DNA of 64,000 bases from Allorhizobium sonneratiae (lineage in GTDB: Bacteria; Pseudomonadota; Alphaproteobacteria; Rhizobiales; Rhizobiaceae), in contig NZ_JAMKOJ010000001.1 in the NCBI RefSeq assembly GCF_023700755.1, forward strand, positions 310,001 through 374,000, written 5' to 3'. The translations under genes were made by a program, and so were the position numbers. A model generated the notes under the pieces. It was not told the origin of the DNA. It ran no database searches and saw only the letters and a list, made by a program, of their open reading frames with translations. The first letter of the stretch is position 1. The number at the start of each line of letters is the position of its first letter. Positions 9,273-19,030 of the stretch are shown one piece after another.

Positions 9273-9854
9273 TCAGAAGCGGTCCATCTTTCGTTGCACC
9301 TTATCGAGAAAGGCCTGCCGCGTCTCCTCGGTGCAATTGTTCATGTCGTAATGCGCCAGAAAGGTGACCGGCGCGCCCAGCCGGATCTGGGCGCGCAGCA
9401 CCCGTTTGACGATTTTTTTCGGCGGATCACCCGCCAGAAAGGCGCGAAGCGGGGTTGAACCGTAAGTGAAGACGGCGGCGAGCTTGCGGATATGGGAGAG
9501 TGTCGGTGTCAGCCGGCCATCCTCCAGCGCAAAACTCACGCCCGGCAGCCAGACCCGGTCGAAATAGCCTTTCAGCATGGCGGGAAAGCCGAAATTCCAG
9601 ATCGGCGTGACAATCACCAGCGCCTCTGCCGCCTTCAGCCGTGCCACATGGTCCTGCACGGGCAGGGTGTTTTCCGGATAATCGTGATAGATGCGCCGTT
9701 CCTCGGCACTCATCACCGGATTGAAGCCTTCAGCATAAAGATCGCAGCCATCGACCTGATGCCCCGCCGTCTCAAGCGCATTGCAGGTTGTGCGATAGAG
9801 CGCCCGCCCATAGCTTTCCTCGACCGGATGCGAATGGAGAACCAGAACGCGCAT
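9273..9854 (-). CDS. Flavodoxin-fold NAD(P)H:quinone reductase
   Basis: 193 residues of the MdaB/NQO1-like family of FMN/FAD-dependent quinone or nitro reductases. The N-terminus VLVLHSHPVEESYGRAL is the flavin-phosphate loop. VIVTPIWNFGFPAMLKGYFD, followed by RVW, is the conserved second loop. The ATG at 9854 follows GGAG. It is the last gene of a leftward operon, 19 bases after the FAD oxidoreductase, and its end faces the HAD gene 12 bases away. In this setting it may reoxidise or detoxify a quinone-like product, or serve as the electron acceptor of the oxidoreductase; both are inference. Confidence 0.82.
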   Translation of the reverse strand: MRVLVLHSHPVEESYGRALYRTTCNALETAGHQVDGCDLYAEGFNPVMSAEERRIYHDYPENTLPVQDHVARLKAAEALVIVTPIWNFGFPAMLKGYFDRVWLPGVSFALEDGRLTPTLSHIRKLAAVFTYGSTPLRAFLAGDPPKKIVKRVLRAQIRLGAPVTFLAHYDMNNCTEETRQAFLDKVQRKMDRF

Positions 9855-9873
9855 GGATGGGCTCCTTCTGTCG

Positions 9874-11277
9874 TCAACGCTCCGCAGCCATCAGCCCCGG
9901 AAACAGGTAATTCTTGCCCGCCTTGAAATCGAAATCGGGATTGTCCCAGGCGATCATCTTGCCGGGATTGAGCAGGCCCTTCGGATCGGTTTCTTTCTTG
10001 AAGGCGAGCTGTACTTCGTCCGTCTGCTTCATGCCGCCTTCTTCCAGCGTATACCGATGCGGGTTGAAGACCGGGCAGCCGTTTTCCTCGTGCAGACGGA
10101 TGATCTCTTCCAGCCGCTCCTTGCTGGTGAAGCGCACCAGCGGCAGGCCGGAGCACTGGATCTGGCCGTCGAATTTCAGAAATTCCAGATGGCCGATCAC
10201 CTCGTCGCCGAAGAGGCGGGTCATGGTGTCCACCTTGGCGACATGATCCGGGCCCGGATATTGCACCTGAAGATAGGTGATCGCCGGATCGACCTTCAGC
10301 GCCCGAAGCGTCGTGTGGTTCCAGGCCAGTTCATAGGCATGGGGAATGCCCTTCATGCTTTCCACCCGGTCGGAGCGGAAACGGATATCGCCTTTCATTT
10401 TTTCGGCATAGGCGACGAAGGGTTCCATGGAGTGTGGCGCCACCATCAGCACCACCACGGACTGGCCTTCTTTCAGGAAGGGCTTGTGCCGGGTGAAATA
10501 ATCATAGGGAATGGGGGCGGCAATCGGTGCCACTTCTTTCAGCAAAATGCCGTTGCGATGCGTCAGCCCGTCGGCAAAGCGCACCGCCTCCATGAATGTG
10601 TCATAGCCGACAATCACATCCACCCAGTCATAGGCAGGGGCAAGCGGCATTTCGATCTCGGTGATGATGCCATTGGTGCCATAGGCATGGCTGACCTTTT
10701 GCAGATCCCAGGCGGAAAGCTCGAGCACGCGCGGTTCCGCCTCCATGGTCACGACCCGGAGCCGCAGGATATTGCCGAGGTCGCGCAGGCCCCCCCAGGT
10801 GATCGAGCCGACACCGCCGGAACCACCGGCGATGAAGCCGCCCAGCGTTGCCGTCTGGGCGGTGGAGGGATGAAAGCGCAGCTCCTGACCGGAATGGGCC
10901 TTGGTCTGCCGGTCAAGCTCGGCCATGATGATGCCGGGTTCTGAAATCACCCGACCCGGCTTGATCTCCTTGATCCGGTTCATGTTGATCAGGTTCAGCA
11001 CGATGCCGCCGGAAAGCGGCATGGCCTGACCGTAATTGCCGGTGCCGCCGCCGCGCGCCGTCACCGGCACGCCATGGGCAAAGGCCACTTTCAGCGTGCG
11101 GATCACCTCTTCTTCATTGGCGGGCGAAACGACGAGATCGGCGCTGACATGATCGAGTTCGGCCTTCAGCAGCGGCGAATACCAGTAGAAGTCGCGGGAT
11201 TTCTGCTTGACCAGCGCCGGATGATCCTCGACGGCGATACCCTCCAGCTCTTGTTTGATTTTGGCGTAATCGGCCAT
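9874..11277 (-). CDS. FAD-binding oxidoreductase, GlcD/lactate dehydrogenase type
   Basis: 467-residue flavoprotein of the PCMH (VAO/GlcD-like) family that oxidises a 2-hydroxy acid or similar substrate. The FAD-binding domain is visible in VTARGGGTGNYGQAMPLSGG and GGFIAGGSGGVGS (residues about 80-170). The C-terminal part carries the typical cap domain and ends with FNPHRYTLEEG and LLNPGKMIAW. The ATG at 11277 with AAAGG upstream is preferred over an in-frame TTG at 11292. Spacing is 11 bases from the amidohydrolase and 19 to the quinone reductase, so all three are co-transcribed. The substrate is not identifiable from sequence. Confidence 0.85.
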   Translation of the reverse strand: MADYAKIKQELEGIAVEDHPALVKQKSRDFYWYSPLLKAELDHVSADLVVSPANEEEVIRTLKVAFAHGVPVTARGGGTGNYGQAMPLSGGIVLNLINMNRIKEIKPGRVISEPGIIMAELDRQTKAHSGQELRFHPSTAQTATLGGFIAGGSGGVGSITWGGLRDLGNILRLRVVTMEAEPRVLELSAWDLQKVSHAYGTNGIITEIEMPLAPAYDWVDVIVGYDTFMEAVRFADGLTHRNGILLKEVAPIAAPIPYDYFTRHKPFLKEGQSVVVLMVAPHSMEPFVAYAEKMKGDIRFRSDRVESMKGIPHAYELAWNHTTLRALKVDPAITYLQVQYPGPDHVAKVDTMTRLFGDEVIGHLEFLKFDGQIQCSGLPLVRFTSKERLEEIIRLHEENGCPVFNPHRYTLEEGGMKQTDEVQLAFKKETDPKGLLNPGKMIAWDNPDFDFKAGKNYLFPGLMAAER

Positions 11278-11288
11278 AGGATAACCTT

Positions 11289-12643
<1,355 letters not shown>

Positions 12644-12644
<1 letters not shown>

Positions 12645-13450
12645 CAGTTTTCTCGCTTCAGGCTGCTTTCATGCCAGCGATGCAGTGCTGCCCATGAGAG
12701 AAAGGAGGTGATGGCGAAAATCACCACGCCAAGACAGGAGAGCAGCACAAGGGCGGCAAAGAGGCGGGGAATGTTCAGCCGGTATTGTGCTTCAAGCAGC
12801 CGAAAGGCGAGCCCTGAGCCGGCGCCGGCGGAGCCTGCGGCAAATTCCGCCACCACGGCGGCAATCAGCGCCAGTCCGCCGCCGATACGAAGGCCGGTCA
12901 TGAAATAGGGCAGGGCGGCGGGAATTTTCAGATAGATCAGCGTTTGCCAGCGGCTGGCGCCATAAAGATCGTAGAGATTGAGCAGATTATGATCGACGCT
13001 TTTCAGCCCCTGCACCATGTTGGAGAGAATGGGAAAGAAGGCGACGAGAAAGGCGCAGATCAACAGAGCGATCTGGGTTGTTGGCGCATAGATCAGAATC
13101 AGCGGCGAAATGGCGACGATGGGTGTCACCTGCAGGATGACGGCAATCGGATAGAAGGCGATCTCGATCCATTTCGACTGGACAAGGAAAATCGCCAGCC
13201 CGACGCCGCCGACAAGCGCCAGCCCCAGCGCCATCAGGGTGATCTTCGTCGTCACCCAGAGCGCGGGGCCGAGAATGCCCCAATCCTCATAGAGCGATTT
13301 TGCCACTGCCAGGGGGCCGGGCAGAATATATTGCGGCACGCCGGAAACGGTGACGCCGATATGCCAGACCAGAACCATCGCGATGACGACGCCAATTGGC
13401 ACAACACTTCTGAGCAGCGTATCGCGCGAGACAAACAGCGGGCGGCTCAT
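12644..13450 (-). CDS. ABC transporter permease, SsuC/ThiX type
   Basis: 268-residue inner-membrane permease of the nitrate/sulfonate/taurine/pyrimidine class (BPD_transp_1). Hydrophobic segments include VVPIGVVIAMVLVWHIGVTV and LALVGGVGLAIFLVQ, with LLNLYDLYGASRWQTLIYLK as the ATPase-contact loop. Its start overlaps the ATPase stop by four bases (ATGA), and its stop overlaps the amidohydrolase start. Together with the ATPase and the THI5-like binding protein it makes a complete importer. Confidence 0.9.
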
Positions 13451-14271
13451 GCGTGTTCCTCCCCGCCCAGGGCCTCGATCAGACTGTTGGAGGTTTTTTC
13501 GCAGGCGCGACGATACTCCTCCGAGGTGCGGTAATGGGCGTCACGCGGGCGGGTGCGATCCAGGGTGAAATCGGCATGAACCCGGCCCGGCCGCGCCTTC
13601 ATCACCACGATGCGGGTGGAAAGGTAAGCCGCCTCGAACACGGAATGGGTGACGAAGACCACGGTGATGCCGCTATTCGCCCAGAGTTTGAGCACATCAT
13701 CATTGAGCTTTTGCCGGGTCATTTCGTCAAGAGCGGCGAAAGGCTCGTCCATCAGCAGCAGTTTTGGTCTGGTGACCAGCGCGCGGGCAATCGAGACCCG
13801 CATTTTCATGCCGCCGGACAGTTCACGCGGATAGGCCTTGGCGAAATCCTTGAGCCCCACCGTTTCCAGCGCGTCTTCGATGGAAGGCATTGCCTTGGGC
13901 TTTGCCATGCCTTGCAAACGCAAGGGCAGATAGACATTGCCCGCCACCGTCTGCCACGGCATCAGCGTCGGCTCCTGAAAGACGAAGCTGATATCGCCGT
14001 CCGGCAGGCCGCGGGCATTGATGCGCGAGCTTGGCCAGTCGATGCTGCCGGAGGAGGGCGCACCCAGTCCGGCTATGATCCGCAGCGCGGTGGACTTGCC
14101 GCAGCCGGAGGGGCCGAGCAGGCTGATGAATTCGCCCGGCTCCACCGTCATGGTCATGTCGGTCAGCGCCAGCGTGCCGGAAGAAAAGCTTTTCGATACG
14201 GATGAGAGCCGTACCAGCGGTCTCTGGCGGCTCTCATGATCGGCAGGCGAAGCGGAGGGCACAGCCGTCAT
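13447..14271 (-). CDS. ABC transporter ATP-binding protein, SsuB/TauB type
   Basis: 274-residue ATPase. Walker A is [11 protein letters not shown] near residues 52-60. The Q-loop is FQEPTLMPWQT, the signature is ELSGGMKMRVSIA, and Walker B is LLLMDEPFAALDE. It overlaps both neighbours by four bases (binding protein upstream, permease downstream), showing tight translational coupling of the three importer subunits. Confidence 0.92.
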   Translation of the reverse strand: MTAVPSASPADHESRQRPLVRLSSVSKSFSSGTLALTDMTMTVEPGEFISLLGPSGCGKSTALRIIAGLGAPSSGSIDWPSSRINARGLPDGDISFVFQEPTLMPWQTVAGNVYLPLRLQGMAKPKAMPSIEDALETVGLKDFAKAYPRELSGGMKMRVSIARALVTRPKLLLMDEPFAALDEMTRQKLNDDVLKLWANSGITVVFVTHSVFEAAYLSTRIVVMKARPGRVHADFTLDRTRPRDAHYRTSEEYRRACEKTSNSLIEALGGEEHA

Positions 14272-15263
14272 TTCGCCGCCGTCATGCCGACGCCCTTGCA
14301 GACGAATTGCGGCGTGAAGGCTTTTTTGTAATCGAGCTTAGCATCGACAATGCCGATGGAGACCATTTCCTTGAAGAATTTCTGATAATGCGATTCGGTC
14401 ATGCAGCCGATGCCCTTGTCCTTCGCCTCGCCGGAAACGACGATGCCATATTCCTTCATCTTGTCGATGGAATAGGCGATCTGCGCATCGGTCATTTCCG
14501 GGTTGTCTTTCTTGATCAAAGCATTGGCGGCTTTGTTGTCGCCGTAGAGATAGTGATACCAGCCTTCGATCGAGGCATTGACGAAACGTTGAACGACATC
14601 CGGTTTCTTGTCGATCATGCTCTCAGTGGTGGTGATCATCGTCGCATAGGGGCTGTAGCCATTATCGGCCAGCAGGAAGACCTTCGGCGTCCAGCCTGCC
14701 GCTTTTTCCACCGCGAAAGGCTCGGAGGTGACATAGCCCTGCTGGGCAGACGTCTTGTCGGCAATGAAGGGGGCCGGATTGAAGGTATAGGGCTTGTATT
14801 GTGCGTCGCTGAAGCCCTTGAAATTCTTCTTCATCCACTCGAAATAGGTGACGAAACCATCCTTGCCCATGAAAATGGTTTTTGCCTTGGCAAGATCGGC
14901 GAATCTATCGATACCCTGATCGGGATGGGCCATCAGCACCTGCGGGTCCTTCTGGAAAATTGCCGCGACATCAACCAGCGGAATGCCCTGCTTGACCGCA
15001 TCCAGTTCCTGCAGCGGGCTACCCATGTAGAAATCGACCTTGCCGGCCATCAGCAGCGCCTGATTGGCCGCGTTTGGCCCGCCCTGAACGATGGTCACGT
15101 CCAGCCCGTATTTCTTGTAGGTGCCGTCGGCCACGGCCTGATAGAAACCGCCATGCTCGGCCTGCGCCAGCCAGTTGGTACCATAGCTCACCTTGTCCAG
15201 CGCCATGGCCGGAGTGGAAAGTGCTGCGGCCAAGGCCGCCACCGTCAGAAATAAGCGTTTCAT
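14268..15263 (-). CDS. THI5/NMT1-like ABC substrate-binding protein
   Basis: 331-residue periplasmic binding protein. The signal peptide is MKRLFLTVAALAAALSTPAM, and mature DKVSYGTNWLAQAEHGGFYQ begins the NMT1/THI5-like fold used for thiamine precursors, riboflavin, sulfonates and other small heterocycles. The ATG at 15263 follows AGGGGAACAG; an in-frame start at 15302 would put 13 residues before the signal peptide. I see no TPP riboswitch in the 186 bases upstream, which argues against a simple thiamine-precursor role. Combined with the deaminase-like enzyme the ligand may be a pyrimidine- or creatinine-like ring compound. Confidence 0.85.
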   Translation of the reverse strand: MKRLFLTVAALAAALSTPAMALDKVSYGTNWLAQAEHGGFYQAVADGTYKKYGLDVTIVQGGPNAANQALLMAGKVDFYMGSPLQELDAVKQGIPLVDVAAIFQKDPQVLMAHPDQGIDRFADLAKAKTIFMGKDGFVTYFEWMKKNFKGFSDAQYKPYTFNPAPFIADKTSAQQGYVTSEPFAVEKAAGWTPKVFLLADNGYSPYATMITTTESMIDKKPDVVQRFVNASIEGWYHYLYGDNKAANALIKKDNPEMTDAQIAYSIDKMKEYGIVVSGEAKDKGIGCMTESHYQKFFKEMVSIGIVDAKLDYKKAFTPQFVCKGVGMTAAK

Positions 15264-15449
15264 CTGCTGTTCCCCTGTCGCCTCGGGCGCGGGCCCGATC
15301 ATTTTTGCCTATTTCAATCAAGCTGCCGAGGCTTTGAAAAGCCCTAAAATATCAAGGAGACAAAGTCTTTTCATCGTTATCGCCGATCTGCCGGAAGATT
15401 GACCGGCCTGCCTAAAAAGCGGACACCCTCTGCTCGGTTCCGGTGCAGA

Positions 15450-16250
15450 TCAGGCCGGAGAATAGAGCGCGGAAAGCGGGTAGGCCTTGATATCCTGCAA
15501 CAATTCGATGAAGGCGCTGACCTGATGGGCGCAGATTGCCTTGCCCTTGTCCGCCGTGCCTTTCGAGGCATCGCCGACCACGCCCGCCGGATTGAGATCA
15601 TGGGCAATCCAGGCCAGCGCATGGGGAGGCAGGGGTTGAAGAAACCGGCTGTGGTCGCTCATCCATTCTGCCCGCGAGACAAAATTGTCCGCCTTGTCCA
15701 TGCGCACCAGTTCGGGGCGGAAGTGGAGCATCAGCGAGGTCTCGACCTCGCCGCCGTGAATGCCGTATTTCGCCTCATGATCGGAAATCATGCCGACCGG
15801 ATGGCCGAAGCGGGCCCATTGCGTCGCCACCACCGCCATGTTGAAGCGCACCCTCAGTTCACGGGCGACGATGTTCATGATGTCGAGATTGCCGCCATGG
15901 GAATTGACGATCACCAGCTTGCGCAGCCCGGCCTCGGCGACTTTCTGGCCAATGGCCGTCCACATGGGAATGAGCAGGTCCGCGCCGAAGGAGAGCGTTC
16001 CCGGTCCATGAATATGTTCGTTGGCCTTGCCGATTTCCTGAAGCGGCAGCACGAGAATATCGAGATCGTCCGGGCAGGTCGCTTTCAGCTCGGCCAGCAT
16101 GCCCTGCGCGATGGCGACATCGGTGGCCACCGGCAGATGCGGCCCGTGCTGCTCGGTCGAGGCAATCGGCAGGATGGCAATGGTGGTCTCCGCTGACAAT
16201 GCGGCAAAGTCATGGGTGTTGAGCTCGTTCCAGTAAAAGGGTTTTGCCAT
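15450..16250 (-). CDS. Creatininase-family amidohydrolase
   Basis: 266-residue member of the creatinine amidohydrolase family, metal-dependent enzymes that open cyclic amides or remove formyl groups. Visible metal motifs are STEQHGPHLPVATDVAIA (E, H and D ligands), VIVNSHGGNLDI, and IHGGEVETSLML with its essential His and Glu. The ATG at 16250 follows GGAGAC. It is the first gene of the leftward set and is separated by 186 bases from the binding protein, so it may have its own promoter or share the transcript. The family also includes FAPy deformylases and mycofactocin peptidase, so the name does not prove creatinine as substrate. Confidence 0.85.
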   Translation of the reverse strand: MAKPFYWNELNTHDFAALSAETTIAILPIASTEQHGPHLPVATDVAIAQGMLAELKATCPDDLDILVLPLQEIGKANEHIHGPGTLSFGADLLIPMWTAIGQKVAEAGLRKLVIVNSHGGNLDIMNIVARELRVRFNMAVVATQWARFGHPVGMISDHEAKYGIHGGEVETSLMLHFRPELVRMDKADNFVSRAEWMSDHSRFLQPLPPHALAWIAHDLNPAGVVGDASKGTADKGKAICAHQVSAFIELLQDIKAYPLSALYSPA

Positions 16251-16280
16251 GATCGTCTCCGCTTGATCGCTGCATTGTCC

Positions 16281-16440
16281 GGCTTACTGCATCATTCCTG
16301 AAATCGGCTGAGAGTTTGAGCATTTCCGGATGGAAAACCGCTATGCACTTTTCTCGGAACAATGCTCTAACGTGGAAATTATGCAGCAGATTTAAAGTGT
16401 TGCAGCATCGTGCGTTTGATAAAACGCACGATGCTGCAAC
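16281..16440. repeat. Composite palindrome: M5 module inserted in M3, then an M4-like hairpin
   Basis: CTGCATCATT (16287-16296) and AATTATGCAG (16377-16386) are the two ends of an M3 palindrome. Between them lies a complete M5 unit, from GAGCATTTCC at 16318 to the AATGCTC ending at 16367. Immediately after M3 is a hairpin with perfect 19-base arms, GTTGCAGCATCGTGCGTTT (16399-16417) and its complement (16422-16440), loop GATA. The hairpin lies 43 bases beyond the stop of the EamA transporter on the minus strand and may end its mRNA. Confidence 0.8.
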
Positions 16441-16482
16441 ATGCAAGAATGATGCCGGATGGTGCAGAGATCACTTGCCCGA

Positions 16483-17379
16483 TCAGGACGCCGATGCCTG
16501 TTTCGGCTTGCCCTGTTCTGCCAAGGCAATGCCGCCCAGCACCAGTGCCAGTGCGATGAGGTGAAAGCCTTGCAGTTTTTCGCCGATGATGAGGACGGAC
16601 AAAAGCGTGCCGAAGACCGGTACGAGATTGATGAACAGGCCTGCCCGGTTGGCGCCGATGACGCTGACACCTTTGATATAGAAGGTCTGGGAGACCAGAG
16701 AGGGCAAAAGACCGCAATAGGCGATCAAGGCATAGCCGCGGGCATCTGGCCAGACAAGGCTTGCCGTTGAGGCTTCCCACAGTGTCAGAGGAATGGCGGC
16801 CAGTGTCGCGCCGAGCGACAGAATGGTCATCAGGCTTTGCCAGTGAATGTCCGGTTTGAAGCGCAGCGCCAGCGTATAGATGCCATAACAGGCCACAGCC
16901 AGCAGCATCAGCGCATCGCCGGAATTGACCTTCAGCGAGAAAAGGGCAGCAAGATCGCCGTGTCCGGCGGTGAGCGCCACGCCGAGAAAGCTGACGAGGA
17001 AGCCGGCGATCTGCACCGGTGTGACGGCAATGCGGAACAGGATATAGTTAAGGATGAAAATGAAGACCGGCACGCCGCCCTGTTCGATGACGGCGTTGAC
17101 GGTGGAGGTGTAATGCAGCGCCGAATAGAGGAAGCCGTTGAACAGGCTGAAACCGATGGCGCCCAGGCCGAGCAGCAGCGGCAGTTTCGGCCGGATTTTC
17201 GGCCAGTCGCGGCGCAGGGTCTCGCGCGACATCAGCGTCAGCACGATCACCGCCATGAACCAGCGGGAGAACGTCAGCAGCATCGGACTGATATGGCCGA
17301 CAGCCAGCTTGCCGGCGACCGCATTGCCACCCCAGAACAGCGTGGCCAGGGCAAGATAGACATAGGCTTTGGCGGACAA
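16483..17379 (-). CDS. DMT-superfamily transporter, EamA type
   Basis: 298-residue inner-membrane exporter with ten predicted helices in two EamA halves. The first half begins AYVYLALATLFWGGNAVAGK, the characteristic WGGN segment. The second half includes AYCGLLPSLVSQTFYIKGVS and ends with LALVLGGIALAEQ. The only start with a ribosome site is TTG at 17379, preceded by GGAGAC. Such proteins export amino acids, nucleobases or other metabolites; substrate unknown. It is divergent from purA, which starts 200 bases away. Confidence 0.85.
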   Translation of the reverse strand: MSAKAYVYLALATLFWGGNAVAGKLAVGHISPMLLTFSRWFMAVIVLTLMSRETLRRDWPKIRPKLPLLLGLGAIGFSLFNGFLYSALHYTSTVNAVIEQGGVPVFIFILNYILFRIAVTPVQIAGFLVSFLGVALTAGHGDLAALFSLKVNSGDALMLLAVACYGIYTLALRFKPDIHWQSLMTILSLGATLAAIPLTLWEASTASLVWPDARGYALIAYCGLLPSLVSQTFYIKGVSVIGANRAGLFINLVPVFGTLLSVLIIGEKLQGFHLIALALVLGGIALAEQGKPKQASAS

Positions 17380-17579
17380 GGCACGTCTCCTTTTGCGGGC
17401 ATCTGCGGGGCGACATAGGCCCGCATCCGGGTTTTGTCACGCAAAAACCCGGATGAGCTGCGCATAAAGGGTCGCTTTTAAGAAAACAACACAGTATAGA
17501 TGCGCGGGTTTGGGCAGCGTGGCCGTTTCCGCCGCGCCGCTTTTGTGCGTGAAAAACGCTTGCAGCACAGGATGTGGAA

Positions 17580-18884
17580 ATGACGAACGTCGTGGTGGTT
17601 GGCTCCCAATGGGGCGACGAAGGCAAGGGCAAGATCGTGGACTGGCTCTCCGAGCGCGCCGATATCGTGGTGCGCTTCCAGGGTGGACACAATGCCGGCC
17701 ATACCCTTGTGATCGATGGCGTTTCCTACAAATTGTCGCTGCTTCCCTCCGGCGTTGCCCGTCCGGGTAAAATGTCGGTGATCGGCAATGGTGTGGTGGT
17801 CGATCCCCATGCGCTGCTGGCGGAAATCGCCCGTCTCGGCGCGCAAGGTGTGCATGTCACGCCAGAGAATTTGCGTATCGCCGACAATGCCACGCTGATT
17901 CTGTCGCTGCACCGCGAGCTGGACGGCATGCGCGAGGACGATGCCGCCTCCAGCAACAGCGGTGCGAAAATCGGCACGACCCGGCGCGGCATCGGCCCGG
18001 CCTATGAAGACAAGGTCGGCCGTCGCGCGATCCGCCTGATGGATCTCGCTGACCCTGAAGGTCTTGCCGAAAAGGTGGCGCGCATTCTGCCGCATCACAA
18101 TGCGCTTCGCCGCGGCTTCGGCGCGCCCGAAGTCGAGCATCAGACGATCATGGACGAGCTTCTGTCGGTGGCCGACAAGGTTCTGCCCTTCCGCGAAACG
18201 GTCTGGCTGATGCTGGACAAGGCGCGCCGCAAGGGTTCGCGCATCTTGTTCGAAGGGGCGCAGGGCTCGCTGCTCGATATCGATCACGGCACCTATCCCT
18301 TTGTGACGTCTTCCAATACGGTTGCGGGGCAGGCTGCGGCCGGTTCCGGCATGGGGCCGGGCGCGCTCGGCTATATTCTTGGCATCACCAAGGCCTATAC
18401 GACCCGCGTTGGTGAAGGGCCGTTCCCGACGGAACTGACCGACGAGATTGGCCAGTTCCTCGGCGAAAAAGGCCATGAATTCGGCACTGTTACCGGGCGC
18501 AAGCGTCGCTGCGGCTGGTTCGATGCCGCTCTTGTGCGCCAGTCGGTCGCAACCAACGGCATTACCGGCATCGCATTGACCAAGCTCGACGTGCTTGACG
18601 GCCTTGATGAATTGAAAATCTGCGTTGGCTATAAGCTCGATGGCGAAGAGATTGATCATCTTCCGGCAAGCCAGGCGGCGCAAGCTCGCGTCGAGCCGGT
18701 TTACGTGACGCTGGAAGGCTGGAAGGAATCCACCGTCGGCGCGCGCAAATGGGCCGATCTGCCAGCGCAGGCAATCAAATATGTGCGGCAGGTGGAGGAG
18801 TTGATCGGCGCGCCCGTGGCCCTGTTGTCCACAAGCCCGGAACGCGACGATACCATACTTGTGACCGATCCCTTTGAGGATTAA
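17580..18884 (+). CDS. purA: Adenylosuccinate synthetase
   Basis: 434-residue enzyme joining IMP and aspartate with GTP to give adenylosuccinate, the first committed step to AMP. The N-terminus [20 protein letters not shown] contains the GDEGKGK loop with catalytic Asp and Lys. [12 protein letters not shown] supplies the catalytic His, [11 protein letters not shown] the IMP site, and [11 protein letters not shown] the C-terminal signature. The ATG at 17580 is preferred, but a GTG two codons upstream (17574) is also possible. It is monocistronic with a hairpin following. Confidence 0.97.
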   Translation: MTNVVVVGSQWGDEGKGKIVDWLSERADIVVRFQGGHNAGHTLVIDGVSYKLSLLPSGVARPGKMSVIGNGVVVDPHALLAEIARLGAQGVHVTPENLRIADNATLILSLHRELDGMREDDAASSNSGAKIGTTRRGIGPAYEDKVGRRAIRLMDLADPEGLAEKVARILPHHNALRRGFGAPEVEHQTIMDELLSVADKVLPFRETVWLMLDKARRKGSRILFEGAQGSLLDIDHGTYPFVTSSNTVAGQAAAGSGMGPGALGYILGITKAYTTRVGEGPFPTELTDEIGQFLGEKGHEFGTVTGRKRRCGWFDAALVRQSVATNGITGIALTKLDVLDGLDELKICVGYKLDGEEIDHLPASQAAQARVEPVYVTLEGWKESTVGARKWADLPAQAIKYVRQVEELIGAPVALLSTSPERDDTILVTDPFED

Positions 18885-18914
18885 GCTTGATGGTAAACAA
18901 ATCCTAAGCGATAT

Positions 18915-18939
18915 CGGCCCGCCGTGAGGCGACGGGCCG
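18915..18939 (+). terminator. Hairpin after purA
   Basis: CGGCCCG (18915-18921) faces CGGGCCG (18933-18939), 30 bases past the purA stop. The stem is GC-rich, but no T-run follows, so it is either a weak terminator or an mRNA 3' end stabiliser. Confidence 0.5.
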
Positions 18940-19030
18940 GGAACGGGCGGGAATAACAAGCTTTACGGTTATGGCGCCGATCGGTTCGATTGTCGCTTTA
19001 CCTATGGGCTGGTGACCACGAGAAAGTTGG

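Noticed and set aside
15264-15449. TPP riboswitch before the THI5-like binding protein
   Set aside because: No CTGAGA-type thi-box core or paired helices could be seen on the minus strand.
17478-18959. 493-codon open frame opposite purA
   Set aside because: Shadow of purA; low-complexity composition and no ribosome site.
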